In this document: positions 16,074 to 25,537 of the stretch, in pieces | How positions within the stretch are numbered: position 1 is the stretch's first letter | How the letters are laid out: each line of letters begins with the position of its first letter | Assembly (NCBI RefSeq): GCF_902498995.1 | Contig: NZ_CABVLY010000012.1 | Coordinates: forward strand, 1 to 64,000 | From: Burkholderia anthina | Lineage (GTDB): Bacteria > Pseudomonadota > Gammaproteobacteria > Burkholderiales > Burkholderiaceae | Length of the DNA stretch: 64,000 nt | Direction of reading: 5' to 3' | Translations under genes and position numbers: made by a program | The notes under the pieces: generated by a model | Told to the model about the DNA's origin: nothing | The model's input: only the letters and a program-made list of their open reading frames with translations | Databases searched by the model: none

Positions 16074-17204
16074 TCAGAAACGCGTACGGACGCCCGTCGT
16101 CAGCTCGAGCTGGTTTTTCGCGCCGAACGTCGACGACACCGTGTAACCGCCGTGCAGCTTCATGTAGTCGCCGGCGAGGTACAGCTCGGTGCGTTTGCTC
16201 AGGTGATAGAACACCGACCCGTAGAGCGTTTCCTTGAAGCCGTTGCCGACACCGCTGGTCAGGCTGAACGCGCCGAGGTTCGCGTTCGGGATGAAGCCGT
16301 CCGAGGTGTACGCGGCGTTCTTGACCCGCATCTGCTGATAGCCGAGCTCGTAGTCGAGCACGCCCTTCGGCTGGATCTTCATCGACACCGTCCATGCGTC
16401 GTCGTGACGCTGGCCGAGCGAGCCCTGGTCGCCGTTGTAGCGGAAGTAGCCGGCGTTCAGGCGCACGATGCTGAACGTATAGTTGCCGCCGACCGAGAAC
16501 GTCTGGTTGGTGTAGCCGCCGTTGTTCACGTGGTTGTAGAAGCCCGACACGTTGAACGGGCCGCCGTTGTAGCCGAGCGCGAGCTGGTATGCGGAGCCGG
16601 TCGCGAACGCGGTCGAGTTGCTGAACTGGTAGCCGGCGCTCGCGAAGATGCCGTTGCTGAACAGCTTCTTCCACGCGAGGCCGTTGTTGTAGCGCGTGCC
16701 GGTCGGGCTGGCCGCGTAGAAGATCATCTGCTTGAAGTTGTTCGAGTTGGTCCAGCCGCCTTCCTCGGCGGACAGCTTCGCGGAGCCGTATGCGTCGCCG
16801 TAGATCGCCGATGCGTCGCGCGCGATCGTGTTCTGGAAACCGGCCGTCAGCTTGCCGAAGCGCGCGTCTTCGATGCCGACCCAGGCGTCGCGATCGAAGA
16901 TCTGGCCGTTGTCTTCCATCTGGCCGTTCGCGACCACGTATTCGCTTTCGAGGCGGAAGATGACCTTCGTGCCGCCGCCGATGTCCTCCGCGCCTTTCAG
17001 GCCCCAGCGGCTGCCGCTGAACCACGGCTCGCCTTCGTTGCCCATCCCGATCACGTGATTGCCGTTCGCGTCGGCGTGGGTCCGGTAGGTCGGAAAGCTG
17101 AGGTCCATCAGGCCGTAGAGCTGCACGCTCGACTGCGCGTGCGCCTGGGTGCCGGCACAGAGGCCCGCCGCCGCGATGGAAAGGGCAAGGGTTTTGCGTT
17201 TCAA
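16074..17204 (-). CDS. Gram-negative general porin (OmpC-like)
   Basis: 376 residues. The signal peptide is about 1-23 (cleavage after AHA). The mature protein is a 16-strand-type beta barrel rich in aromatic-flanked strands, with the typical start SSVQLYGLMDLS and the C-terminal phenylalanine needed for outer-membrane assembly. The motif GSRWGLKGAEDIGGGTKVIFRLES is characteristic of betaproteobacterial porins. The gene stands alone with a good AGGAGGA ribosome-binding site and its own terminator. Its proximity to an ABC importer and a TctDE-like regulator suggests joint substrate uptake, but this is only context. Confidence 0.92.
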   Translation of the reverse strand: MKRKTLALSIAAAGLCAGTQAHAQSSVQLYGLMDLSFPTYRTHADANGNHVIGMGNEGEPWFSGSRWGLKGAEDIGGGTKVIFRLESEYVVANGQMEDNGQIFDRDAWVGIEDARFGKLTAGFQNTIARDASAIYGDAYGSAKLSAEEGGWTNSNNFKQMIFYAASPTGTRYNNGLAWKKLFSNGIFASAGYQFSNSTAFATGSAYQLALGYNGGPFNVSGFYNHVNNGGYTNQTFSVGGNYTFSIVRLNAGYFRYNGDQGSLGQRHDDAWTVSMKIQPKGVLDYELGYQQMRVKNAAYTSDGFIPNANLGAFSLTSGVGNGFKETLYGSVFYHLSKRTELYLAGDYMKLHGGYTVSSTFGAKNQLELTTGVRTRF

Positions 17205-17485
17205 GATCGTCTCCTCCTGGCTGCCGCATTGAAATGTTTATTGGCACTACGTAATGTATGCCGGCTGTTGCCGGCCACAGCGAGAGGGCCGACGCGTAGC
17301 ATGGTAGAGGGTGCAATCCTTCATGCCGCTTTCCCGGCAGCAAGAATCGGATCGGTGAAAACACCGAACGCGCGGCGATCACGAATCGGGCAGGCGAGCG
17401 GCCGCCGCCCCGACGGGCAGCCGCCGGGTTTTCAGAAAAGATTCGTTATGCGAAGGGATGGACGAGGGCGGGGAGCGCGACCGCG

Positions 17486-18163
17486 TCAGTCCTGCACGCT
17501 CTTCGCGCGCAGGATATAGCCCAGCCCGCGCAGCGTGATGATCTCGGCCGTGCTGCCGGCCAGATGCTTGCGCAGCCGGTGGATATAGATGTCGATCGCG
17601 TCGGCGCTCGGCTCGTCGTCGAGCGCGAACACGCTGTCCATCAGCCGCGCCTTCGACACCGTCTTGTTCTGCTGCAGCATCAGCGTTTCGAGGATCGCAT
17701 GCTCGCGGCGGCGCAGCGCGAGCACCGCGTCGCCGCAGCGGAATTCGCGCGTGCCGAACGCGTAGACGAGATCGCCGCATACGAGCTGGGTCGTGCCGAC
17801 GCCGGCCTGCCGGCGGATCAGCGCGCGGATCCGCGCGACCAGTTCGCGCGATTCGAACGGCTTGACCACGTAGTCGTCGGCGCCCGCGCCGAAGCAGTCG
17901 ACCTTGTCGTCGACCGAGCCGTGCGCGGTCAGCATCAGCACCGGCACGTTGTCGTTGCGGCGCCGCAGTCGCGCGAGCACCTCCTTGCCGCTGATGCCGG
18001 GCAGCCGCATGTCGAGCAGCACCGCGTCGTAGCGTTCGGTCTTCAGCACCGTGTCCGCGCGCTCGCCGTCGCCGACGCAGTCGACCGCGAAATCCTCGCC
18101 GCGCAGCAGGTTCACGATCCAGTGCGCGAGTTCGGCGTTGTCTTCGACCAATAGAAGTTTCAT
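17486..18163 (-). CDS. OmpR-family response regulator (TctD-like)
   Basis: 225 residues. The receiver domain is about 1-115, with phosphoacceptor D51 in VLLDMRLPG, an acidic pair at E7-D8 and the conserved lysine in VVKPFE. The winged-helix DNA-binding domain is about 130-222 (RLMDSVFAL, IDIYIHRLRKHL). It follows the histidine kinase... as partner gene: the kinase lies immediately downstream of this region on the upstream side of transcription order, with only 15 bp separating the regulator start from the kinase stop. Being next to a porin and an ABC importer, it may control uptake of an organic anion, as TctDE-type systems do. Confidence 0.92.
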   Translation of the reverse strand: MKLLLVEDNAELAHWIVNLLRGEDFAVDCVGDGERADTVLKTERYDAVLLDMRLPGISGKEVLARLRRRNDNVPVLMLTAHGSVDDKVDCFGAGADDYVVKPFESRELVARIRALIRRQAGVGTTQLVCGDLVYAFGTREFRCGDAVLALRRREHAILETLMLQQNKTVSKARLMDSVFALDDEPSADAIDIYIHRLRKHLAGSTAEIITLRGLGYILRAKSVQD

Positions 18164-18178
18164 GACGGCATCACGTTC

Positions 18179-19546
18179 TCAATCATAGGCGGGCAGCCGC
18201 ACGGTCACGACGACGCCGCGATTGCCCGGCCCCGGCGCGAGCGACGCGCTGCCGCCGTGCGCCTGCGCAATCTCGCGCACGATCGCGAGGCCCAGGCCCG
18301 AGCCTTCGGTGTCGGCCGACACGCGGTAAAACCGCTTGAACACATGCGGCCGCGCTTCGGCCGGAATGCCCGGGCCGTTGTCGATCACGTCGAGCACGAT
18401 CGTGTCGCCATGGCGTTGCGCGGCGACCGTCACGCAGCCGCCCGGCTGCGTGTAACGCACCGCGTTGTCGACGAGGTTCATCACCAGCGCGGTCAGCAGG
18501 CTGTCGCTGCCCGCGACGTCGAGCCGCTCGCCGAGATCCGCGCCGAGATCGATGTCGCGCCGCTGCGCGAGCACGATCGTCTCCTCCAGCACGCTCGACA
18601 CCACGGCCGCGAGATCGACGCGATGCGTGAGCAGCGTCGACGGCGTCGCTTCCGCATGCGCGAGCAGCAGCAGCTTGTCGGTCACGTCGGCCATCTTGCG
18701 GCTGCTGCGCTGCATGCTGTCGAGCACCGACGCGAGCGCCGGATCGTCGCGCCCGCGCTGCTGTGCGTACTGGATCTGCGTGTCGAGCACCGCGATCGGC
18801 GTGCGCAGCTGGTGCGCGGCGTCCGCGATGAAGCGGCGCTGCGTGGCCGTATGCGTATTGAGCCGCGCGATGCACTGGTTGATCGCGTCGACGATCGGCC
18901 GCAACTCGTGCTGCAGCCGCTCGGGGCGGATCGGCTCGAGCTCCATCGGTCCGCGATCGGCGACGTCGTCCTTCAGCTTCATCAGCGGCCGCAGCTCGAG
19001 CGTGAGGCCCAGATAGACGAGCACCACCGCGAGCACCAGCATCAGCGACAGGCGCACGAGCTGCGGGCGCCAGATCGTTGCCACCATCGCATCGTGCGAA
19101 CGCGTCGTCTTCGCGACCACCACCGTCACCGTCTCGATCTGCCCTTCGTCGTACAGCTGGCGATCGTAGGCCGCCGCGCGCAGCGGCACGCCGTCGAGCG
19201 AGGTGTCGTACAGCGTCGGCTCGACGCCGTGCCGCCCGGACACCTCGAGCGCCGGGTGGCCCGCGAGCAGCCGGCCGTGGCCGTCGATCACCTTGTAGAA
19301 CACCGAATCCCGCGACGGCGATTCGAAGATCTCGAGCGCGGCCGGCGGCACGTCGGCGACGGGCAGCCCGTTGCGCCATTCGACGTCCTCGCCGATCGTG
19401 CGCGCGGATGCGACGAGCGCGCTGTCCTGCACGAGCCCGGCCGTGCGCCGCGCGGTGTCGTACGACATCGCGCCCGCGATCAGCACGAAAGCCGCGAGCG
19501 GCAGCAGCAGCCACCACAGAAGCCGCCCGCGCAGGCTGTGCGCCAT
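18179..19546 (-). CDS. Sensor histidine kinase (TctE-like)
   Basis: 455 residues. A transmembrane helix at about 10-30, a periplasmic 2CSK_N-type sensor of about 130 residues and a second helix at about 162-182 are followed by a HAMP-like linker. The dimerisation domain carries the phosphorylated histidine in FIADAAHQLRTP, and the ATPase domain has N, G1 and G2 boxes (NLVDNAVRYT, DNGPGIP, GSGLGLAIV). It precedes its response regulator by 15 bp on the minus strand. It lies 73 bp downstream of the ABC permease gene, so it could be read through from the transporter operon. Confidence 0.92.
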   Translation of the reverse strand: MAHSLRGRLLWWLLLPLAAFVLIAGAMSYDTARRTAGLVQDSALVASARTIGEDVEWRNGLPVADVPPAALEIFESPSRDSVFYKVIDGHGRLLAGHPALEVSGRHGVEPTLYDTSLDGVPLRAAAYDRQLYDEGQIETVTVVVAKTTRSHDAMVATIWRPQLVRLSLMLVLAVVLVYLGLTLELRPLMKLKDDVADRGPMELEPIRPERLQHELRPIVDAINQCIARLNTHTATQRRFIADAAHQLRTPIAVLDTQIQYAQQRGRDDPALASVLDSMQRSSRKMADVTDKLLLLAHAEATPSTLLTHRVDLAAVVSSVLEETIVLAQRRDIDLGADLGERLDVAGSDSLLTALVMNLVDNAVRYTQPGGCVTVAAQRHGDTIVLDVIDNGPGIPAEARPHVFKRFYRVSADTEGSGLGLAIVREIAQAHGGSASLAPGPGNRGVVVTVRLPAYD

Positions 19547-19619
19547 GCCTTCTCCTCAATGCCGAACCGCGCCGGGGCAGCCGGCGCGGTTCGGGCGTGT
19601 CATGTGATGCGGGCGGTGC

Positions 19620-20477
19620 TCAGAACGCGGCGGGACGCCACTTCAGCAAGCGCTTCTCGACCCAGGTCAGCAGGTAGTCGGCGGCCAGCGCGACCACGGC
19701 CAGCACGATCATCGCCGCGAACACGCCGCTCGCGTTGAACGCGCCCTGGGCGGTGGAGATTAGCAGGCCGATGCCCTGCTTGGAACCCAGAAATTCGCCG
19801 ACCACCGCACCGACCAGCGCGAAGCCGAAGCTCACGTGCAGGCTCGCGAGAATCCAGCTCAGCGCGGACGGGATCACGACGGCCGTGGTGATCTGCCGGC
19901 GCGACGCGCCGAGGATCTGCGCATTCGCGATCAGGTAGCGGTCGGCTTCGCGCACGCCCTGGAACGCGTTGCCGAACACGACGAAGAACACCATCACGAC
20001 GGCCAGCGCGATCTTCGACGCCATCCCGAGGCCGAGCGCGATCACGAACACCGAGCCGAGCACGACGCGCGGAATCGAGTTCGCGATCTGGATGTACAGG
20101 CCGAACACGTCGGCCATCAGCTTGTTGCGGCCGAGCACGATCCCGCAGATCACGCCGGCGACCGAGCCGATCAGGAAGCCGATCGCGGTTTCCTCGAGCG
20201 TGACCCACACCTGCGTGAGCAGCGGGCCCTGCGACGTGCCGTTCACGAACCAGTCCTGGATCTGCTCGAAGATCAGCGACGGCATCGAGAAGAAGAACGG
20301 ATCGATCCACTTCAGCCGTGCGGCGAGTTCCCACCCGCCCAGCACGACGACGAGCACGGCGATCCGCAGCCCGACGATCAGGTTGCGCCGGCGGCGCAGC
20401 CGGCGTTGCGCGGCGCGCTCGTCGTCCTCGAGCGTGGTCGCCGGAAGGGCGGTGGTGGGAAGCGTCATGTCGGTCAT
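19620..20477 (-). CDS. ABC transporter permease (SsuC/TauC/NrtB type)
   Basis: About 285 residues with six hydrophobic helices and a binding-protein-dependent permease domain at about 85-275. The EAA-type cytoplasmic loop is near EADRYLIANAQILGASRRQI. The N-terminal about 45 residues are cytoplasmic and Arg-rich. The start was placed at the ATG preceded by ACAGGAG; an ATG nine codons upstream (20504) is possible. It is last of the SBP-ATPase-permease operon. Homologues move sulfonates, taurine, nitrate or aromatic carboxylates, and the substrate cannot be told from sequence. Confidence 0.9.
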   Translation of the reverse strand: MTDMTLPTTALPATTLEDDERAAQRRLRRRRNLIVGLRIAVLVVVLGGWELAARLKWIDPFFFSMPSLIFEQIQDWFVNGTSQGPLLTQVWVTLEETAIGFLIGSVAGVICGIVLGRNKLMADVFGLYIQIANSIPRVVLGSVFVIALGLGMASKIALAVVMVFFVVFGNAFQGVREADRYLIANAQILGASRRQITTAVVIPSALSWILASLHVSFGFALVGAVVGEFLGSKQGIGLLISTAQGAFNASGVFAAMIVLAVVALAADYLLTWVEKRLLKWRPAAF

Positions 20478-20527
20478 GCTCCTGTCCTTGCTGTGTGTTG
20501 CCATTGCCTGCCGTGCGGCTTATGCGG

Positions 20528-21325
20528 TCAGCCGATCTGCACTTCTTCGCGCAGGTCGTGCCAGATGTCCTTGGAAATCTCGATGAAGCGCGGGTCGTAG
20601 CGCACTTCCGACATGACGCGCGGGCGCGGCAGGTCGATCTCGTACACGCGCTTGAGCGTCGCGGGGCGCGCGGTCAGCACGAACACGCGGTCGGCGAGCG
20701 CGATCGCTTCCTCGAGATCGTGCGTGACGAACACGACCGACCCCTTGTTCGCGGACCACAGCTGCAGCAGCTCGTCCTGCATCAGCGTGCGCGTCTGCAT
20801 GTCGAGCGCGGAGAACGGCTCGTCCATCAGCAGGATTTCCGGCTGGTTGATGAAGGTCTGCGCGAGCGCGACGCGCTTGCGCATCCCGCCGGAGAGCTGA
20901 TGCGGATAGTGCTTGGTGAACTTGTCGAGGCCGACCTTGCGGATCCATTCCTCGGCCTGCGCATACGCGACGTCCTTCGAGCGGCCGCGAAACAGGGGGC
21001 CGGCCGCGACGTTGTCGATCACGTTGCGCCACGGGAACACGGCGTCGGCCTGGAACACGAAGCCGATGCGCGGGTCGATCCCGTCGACCGGGCGGCCCAT
21101 CACACGCACTTCGCCGGACACCGGCTTGAGCAGCCCGGTGATCAGGTTCAGCGTGGTCGACTTGCCGCAGCCGGTCGGCCCGACGATCGCGATGAACTCG
21201 CCGCGCGCGACGCTCATGCTGAAGTCGCGCAGCGCGACGGTGGCCTTGCCTTCCGGCGAAATGAAGCGGCACGACACGTTGCGAAACTCGATCGCTGGTG
21301 TGCTCGGGGAGACTGCCTGGTTCAT
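20528..21325 (-). CDS. ABC transporter ATP-binding protein (SsuB/TauB type)
   Basis: 265 residues. Walker A is GPTGCGKST (49-57), the signature is LSGGMRKR, Walker B with switch is LLMDEPFSALD, and the H-loop is in VTHDLEEA. The Q-loop is VFQADAVFPW. It energises the permease encoded 50 bp downstream. The order SBP, ATPase, permease is typical of the nitrate/sulfonate/bicarbonate importer family. Confidence 0.93.
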   Translation of the reverse strand: MNQAVSPSTPAIEFRNVSCRFISPEGKATVALRDFSMSVARGEFIAIVGPTGCGKSTTLNLITGLLKPVSGEVRVMGRPVDGIDPRIGFVFQADAVFPWRNVIDNVAAGPLFRGRSKDVAYAQAEEWIRKVGLDKFTKHYPHQLSGGMRKRVALAQTFINQPEILLMDEPFSALDMQTRTLMQDELLQLWSANKGSVVFVTHDLEEAIALADRVFVLTARPATLKRVYEIDLPRPRVMSEVRYDPRFIEISKDIWHDLREEVQIG

Positions 21326-21446
21326 CGCATTCGTCCTGCGGGTGAAGAGGGCGCCGCATCGTGGCGACGCCGGGCCGGTCAGCCGGGCCGGAACGGGGCG
21401 CGCACGGCGGCGGGATCGCCGCCGCCGGCGCCGGTACCGAGGTCGG

Positions 21447-22451
21447 TTACTTCGCGTTCACGAAATCGTTGGTATAGGTGCGCGCCAGGTCGATGTGCTT
21501 GCCCTTCACCGACGGGTTGAACGCCGACAGCACCTTCAGCACGGTCGCCGGGCCGTCCGCCGGCATCTTCGCGTCGGCCGTATACATCGGCAGCGACGCC
21601 TTCAGCGCGGTCACGTACAGCGCCTTGTCCTTCTGGTAGTCGGCCGGCATCTTCGCGGCGATTTCCTCGGCGCTGTGCGTGTGGATGAACTGCATCGTCT
21701 TCGCGAACGCATGCGCGAGCTTGGTCGCCTGCGCCTTGTTCGAATCGGCCCAGGCCGACTGCACGTACAGGCTCGCGGCCGGATAGGTGCCGCCGAGCGC
21801 GGCGCGCGTGCCGTCGACGGTGCGCATGTCGACCAGCACCTTCGCGTCGCCCATCTTCTCGAGCGCGGACACGGTCGGCTCGGTCGTCATCCCGGCGTCG
21901 ATGCGGCCTTGCTTGATCGCGGCGATGAAGCTCGCGTCGGCGCCCACCGGCAGCATCGTGTACTGGGTCGACGGTACGCCGTGCTGCAGCGCGAGGTATT
22001 GCGTGAGGAAACTCGTCGACGAGCCGAGGCCCGTCACGCCGAGCGTCTTGCCTTTCGCATCGGCCATCGACTTGAAGGTCGGCGCCGCCTTGGTCGACAC
22101 CATCTCGACTTCGCCCGGCACCTGGCCGAACACGGCGATCGCCTTCACGTCCTTGCCCTTGCTCTGCAGGTCGATCGTATGGTCGTAGAAGCCGACGACG
22201 GCCTGCACGGCGCCCGCCAGCAGCTCGTTCTCGGCGTCGACGCCGGCCGGCTGCGACAGCAGTTCGACGTCGAGCCCTTCGGCCTTGAAGTAGCCGAGTT
22301 CCTGCGTGAGCCGCGCGGGCAGGTAGATCAGCTTCGCGATTCCGCCGACCATGATCGTGATCTTGCCGCCGTCGTCGGCGAAAGCGGGGTGAGCGGCGAG
22401 CGCGCAGCTCAGGCTGGCTGCCACGGCGAGGGTGCGCAGGATGGGTCGCAT
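21447..22451 (-). CDS. ABC transporter periplasmic substrate-binding protein (NMT1/SsuA-like)
   Basis: 334 residues. The signal peptide is about 1-25 (cleavage after PAFA). The mature two-lobed domain belongs to the NMT1/SsuA group, with the familiar LPARLTQELGYFKAEGLDVELL near the N-terminus. It is first gene of the importer operon. A TATACT -10-like hexamer lies at 22515-22510 on the minus strand, but no good -35 is seen. A 7-bp-stem hairpin (22532-22538 with 22547-22553) further upstream may end fliR transcription. Confidence 0.92.
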   Translation of the reverse strand: MRPILRTLAVAASLSCALAAHPAFADDGGKITIMVGGIAKLIYLPARLTQELGYFKAEGLDVELLSQPAGVDAENELLAGAVQAVVGFYDHTIDLQSKGKDVKAIAVFGQVPGEVEMVSTKAAPTFKSMADAKGKTLGVTGLGSSTSFLTQYLALQHGVPSTQYTMLPVGADASFIAAIKQGRIDAGMTTEPTVSALEKMGDAKVLVDMRTVDGTRAALGGTYPAASLYVQSAWADSNKAQATKLAHAFAKTMQFIHTHSAEEIAAKMPADYQKDKALYVTALKASLPMYTADAKMPADGPATVLKVLSAFNPSVKGKHIDLARTYTNDFVNAK

Positions 22452-22596
22452 CGGGTCGTCTCCTTCGTTGTATTCGTATGGCGCGATGCTTGCTGCATCG
22501 TCATCACCGAGTATAGGTAGACGAAACCTTCCGCCACCTTTCGCGGGGTGGCGATTCCTTTAGGGGTTTTCCAGCAATCGGGGAAGCACAGGGGGT

Positions 22597-23379
22597 CTAG
22601 CGCCAACCCGGCAACACCCGCCCCATCGCGTCGAGCCCCATGTCGAACAGGTGCGACACGAACGGCACGAGGTTCGGGATCATCAGTTGCACGAGCAACA
22701 GTCCGACCAGCATCGTGACCGGAAAGCCGATCTGGAAGACGCCGATCTGCGGCGCCGCGCGGTTCAGGATTCCGAGCGCGAGGTTCGCGATCAGGAGCGC
22801 CGCGACCACCGGCAGCGCGAGCAGCAGCCCCATCTCGAACACCGTCGCGCCGAAGGCGGCGAGCGTGCGCCAGCCGGGCGCGTGCAGCAGGTCGGCGGAC
22901 ACCGGCAGCGACTGGAACGACGCGGCGAGCGCCGCGAACACCTGCAGATGGCCGTCCACCGCGAGGAACGCGAGCATCGCGATCGCGTTCAGGAACCGCC
23001 CCATCACCGGTGTCGCGCCGTTCGAATGCGGATCGAAGAAGGTCGCGAAGCCGAGCCCCATCGACAGCCCGATGAAGTCGCCGGCCGCCTCGACCGCCGC
23101 GAACACGATCTGCATCGTGAAGCCCATCGCCGCGCCGATCAGGAACTGCGTGACGATGATCCAGATGCCCTGCGCGGAGAACACGGTGACGCCGGGCATT
23201 GCACCGAGCGTCGGCGCGACGACCAGCGCCATGAACGCGGCCACGCCGATCTTCACGCGCACCGGCACCGACGCGTGACCGACGACGGGGGCCGTCGCGA
23301 CGAGCGCGAGGATCCGCACGAACGGCCACAGGAAGGCGATCAGCCAGCCGTTGAGCTGCGCGTAGGTAACGGAGAACAT
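22597..23379 (-). CDS. fliR: Flagellar export apparatus protein FliR
   Basis: 260 residues with 6-7 hydrophobic helices and the FliR/SctT family pattern (the G-FTMQIVFAAVEAAGDFIGLSMGLGFA core). It forms the export gate with FliP and FliQ at the centre of the MS ring. It is the last gene of fliLMNOPQR; flhB is not fused and not in the window. The gap to fliQ is 28 bp. The usual family length is about 255-265. Confidence 0.95.
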   Translation of the reverse strand: MFSVTYAQLNGWLIAFLWPFVRILALVATAPVVGHASVPVRVKIGVAAFMALVVAPTLGAMPGVTVFSAQGIWIIVTQFLIGAAMGFTMQIVFAAVEAAGDFIGLSMGLGFATFFDPHSNGATPVMGRFLNAIAMLAFLAVDGHLQVFAALAASFQSLPVSADLLHAPGWRTLAAFGATVFEMGLLLALPVVAALLIANLALGILNRAAPQIGVFQIGFPVTMLVGLLLVQLMIPNLVPFVSHLFDMGLDAMGRVLPGWR

Positions 23380-23407
23380 CGCGGTGGAACCGGGCCTGGC
23401 GCGCCGG

Positions 23408-23680
23408 TCAGCCGGCGCCGAGCGTTGCGACGTGCAGCAGCGTCTGCCGCAGGTAGTCGAGCATCGTCGTCAGCATCCACGGGCCGGCGATCACGAGCGT
23501 CGCGGCCACCGCGAGCAGCTTCGGGATGAACGACAGCGTCGATTCGTTGATCTGCGTCGCGGCCTGGAACAGGCTCACGACGAGGCCGACCGCGAGCGCG
23601 ACCAGCAGCAGCGGCGCGGCGAGCAGCAGGCCGACCATCATTGCCTGGTGCGCCAGCGTCATCACTTGTTCGGGTGTCAT
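23408..23680 (-). CDS. fliQ: Flagellar export apparatus protein FliQ
   Basis: 90 residues with two transmembrane helices (about 14-37 and 50-72), the standard FliQ form (LLLVALAVGLVVSLFQAATQINE). It is part of the FliPQR export gate. It sits between fliP and fliR with short gaps of 19 and 28 bp. Confidence 0.95.
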   Translation of the reverse strand: MTPEQVMTLAHQAMMVGLLLAAPLLLVALAVGLVVSLFQAATQINESTLSFIPKLLAVAATLVIAGPWMLTTMLDYLRQTLLHVATLGAG

Positions 23681-23699
23681 CGCGCGATTCCTCCGCCGC

Positions 23700-24467
23700 T
23701 CACATGAAACTCTGCGCGAGCGAGCCGATCAGGAGCTGCCAGCCGTCGACCAGCACGAACAGCATCAGCTTGAACGGCAGCGACACGGTGGACGGCGACA
23801 CCATCATCATCCCCATCGACATCAGCACGCTCGCGACGACCATGTCGATGATCAGGAACGGGATGAAGATCGTGAAGCCGATCTGGAACCCGGTCTTGAG
23901 TTCGCTCGTGACGAACGCGGGCACCAGCAGCGACAGCGGCACGTCTTCCGGGCCCTGCATCGGCGCGGCCTTCGAGATCTTCGCGAACAGCGCGAGATCG
24001 GTCTCGCGGGTCTGCTTCAGCATGAAGGTCTTGAACGGCGCGACACCGCGCTGCACGGCCTGCTCCATCGGCAGCGCGCCGTCGGAGAACGGCTTGTAGC
24101 CGTCGGTGTAGGCGCGGTCGAGCACCGGCGACATCACGAAGAAGGTGAGGAACATCGCGAGGCCGACCAGCACCTGGTTCGGCGGCGTCGTCGCGGTGCC
24201 GAGCGCCTGGCGCAGCAGCGACAGCACGATGATGATGCGCGTGAAGCTCGTCATCATCAGCAGCATCGCCGGCAGGAACGACAGCATCGTGAGCAGCAGC
24301 ATCGTCTGCACGCTCAGCGAATAGGTGGTGCCGCCGTTCGGGCCCGGGCTCGTGTTGAACGCGGGCAGGCCGGCCGCCTGCCCGCACGCGAGCGCGGGGG
24401 CGAGGCCGAGGATCAGCACGGGCGCGAAGCGCGCCGCGTGGCGCAGGAATGCGTGTTTCATCGACAT
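23700..24467 (-). CDS. fliP: Flagellar export apparatus protein FliP
   Basis: About 255 residues from ATG 24467 (a GTG at 24488 is also open). An N-terminal signal sequence (about 1-27) is followed by four helices typical of FliP. Family signatures are visible: [21 protein letters not shown] and [27 protein letters not shown]. It assembles as a pentamer at the top of the export gate. It follows fliO closely on the minus strand. Confidence 0.95.
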   Translation of the reverse strand: MSMKHAFLRHAARFAPVLILGLAPALACGQAAGLPAFNTSPGPNGGTTYSLSVQTMLLLTMLSFLPAMLLMMTSFTRIIIVLSLLRQALGTATTPPNQVLVGLAMFLTFFVMSPVLDRAYTDGYKPFSDGALPMEQAVQRGVAPFKTFMLKQTRETDLALFAKISKAAPMQGPEDVPLSLLVPAFVTSELKTGFQIGFTIFIPFLIIDMVVASVLMSMGMMMVSPSTVSLPFKLMLFVLVDGWQLLIGSLAQSFM

Positions 24468-24497
24468 GCGGGAACGGAAAGAGGGCACGGCGCCATG

Positions 24498-25064
24498 TCA
24501 GCGGTCCTTGCCGCGCCCGAGACGCTTCGCGGCTTCGCCCGCGAGCGCGTCGCGAAAGCGCGCGCCGAACGTGCCGGGCAGCCCGCGGTCGGCCGGTGCG
24601 GCGCCGGCGGGTGCATCGGTCGCGGCGGTCGCCGTCGTCACCGCCGCCGAGCCGGCCGGCAGCGTATGCAGCAGCCGCACGTTGCCCGGCGCGACGCCGA
24701 GCACGAGCCAGGTGTCGCCGATCTCGACGATCGTCGCGCTTTCCTTCGCGCCGAGCCCGACGCTCGACACGACCTTCAGCGGGCCGCCGCGCCGCGCGGG
24801 CTGGAACCCGAAGCGGCGCGCGAGCCACGCGCAGCCGAACACGAGGCCGATCACGACCGCGAGCCCGACGAGCGTTTGCAGCACCGCGCCGACGCCGAGC
24901 GACGGCGCGGCCGAACCGACGATCACGCCCGACGCGATCGCGCCGGCGTGGTTCACCGCGTTCATGTCGGCCGCGCCGGCCGGCGCGCAGGCGAGCGACG
25001 CGGCGACGGCCGCCGCCGCTGCAGTCGCGCGGCGCATGCGGCGGCCGAACGGCGCGGCTTTCAT
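24498..25064 (-). CDS. fliO: Flagellar biosynthesis protein FliO
   Basis: 188 residues. An N-terminal export-like segment and one transmembrane helix (about 62-84, VLQTLVGLAVVIGLVFGCAWLARR) precede a short SH3-like cytoplasmic domain with KESATIVEIGDTWLVLGV. It assists FliP assembly. It overlaps fliN by 4 bp (ATGA). The C-terminal tail is Ala/Gly-rich and poorly conserved, as usual for FliO. Confidence 0.92.
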   Translation of the reverse strand: MKAAPFGRRMRRATAAAAAVAASLACAPAGAADMNAVNHAGAIASGVIVGSAAPSLGVGAVLQTLVGLAVVIGLVFGCAWLARRFGFQPARRGGPLKVVSSVGLGAKESATIVEIGDTWLVLGVAPGNVRLLHTLPAGSAAVTTATAATDAPAGAAPADRGLPGTFGARFRDALAGEAAKRLGRGKDR

Positions 25065-25537
25065 CGATTCAGCTTCCGGATGCGTTCGGCCGGCGTGATG
25101 ATGTCGGTCAGCCGGATGCCGAACTTGTCGTTGACGACGACCACTTCGCCCTGCGCGATGAGGCAGCCGTTCACGAGCACGTCCATCGGCTCGCCGGCGA
25201 GGCCGTCGAGCTCGACGACCGACCCCTGCGCGAGCTGCAGCAGGTTGCGGATCGCGATCTTCGTGCGGCCCAGCTCCACGGTCATCTTGACCGGGATGTC
25301 GAGAATCATCTCGATGTCGTTGTGCGTCGAGCTCGGCGCGGCCTTCGACAGCGGCTGGAACACGCCGGCGCCCGTCGCACCCGCCTGCACCGGCTGCTGG
25401 TTCTGCTCGGCGAGCGCGGCGGCCCAGTCGTCCATGCCCGGATCGGCCTGCGCGGCGGCAGCCGATTCCGCGAGGGCCGCGTCGGCGAGCGCCTGCGGGT
25501 CGAGATCGGGCGTCTGGTTCAGCTCACTCATATCCAC
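25061..25537 (-). CDS. fliN: Flagellar motor switch protein FliN
   Basis: 158 residues. The C-terminal SpoA/CheC-like domain (about 80-155; VTVELGRTKIAIRNLLQL, IRLTDIITPAERI) builds the C-ring with FliM. The N-terminal about 70 residues are acidic, Ala/Gln-rich and probably disordered, making it longer than E. coli FliN. It overlaps fliM by 14 bp and fliO by 4 bp. Confidence 0.95.
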   Translation of the reverse strand: MDMSELNQTPDLDPQALADAALAESAAAAQADPGMDDWAAALAEQNQQPVQAGATGAGVFQPLSKAAPSSTHNDIEMILDIPVKMTVELGRTKIAIRNLLQLAQGSVVELDGLAGEPMDVLVNGCLIAQGEVVVVNDKFGIRLTDIITPAERIRKLNR

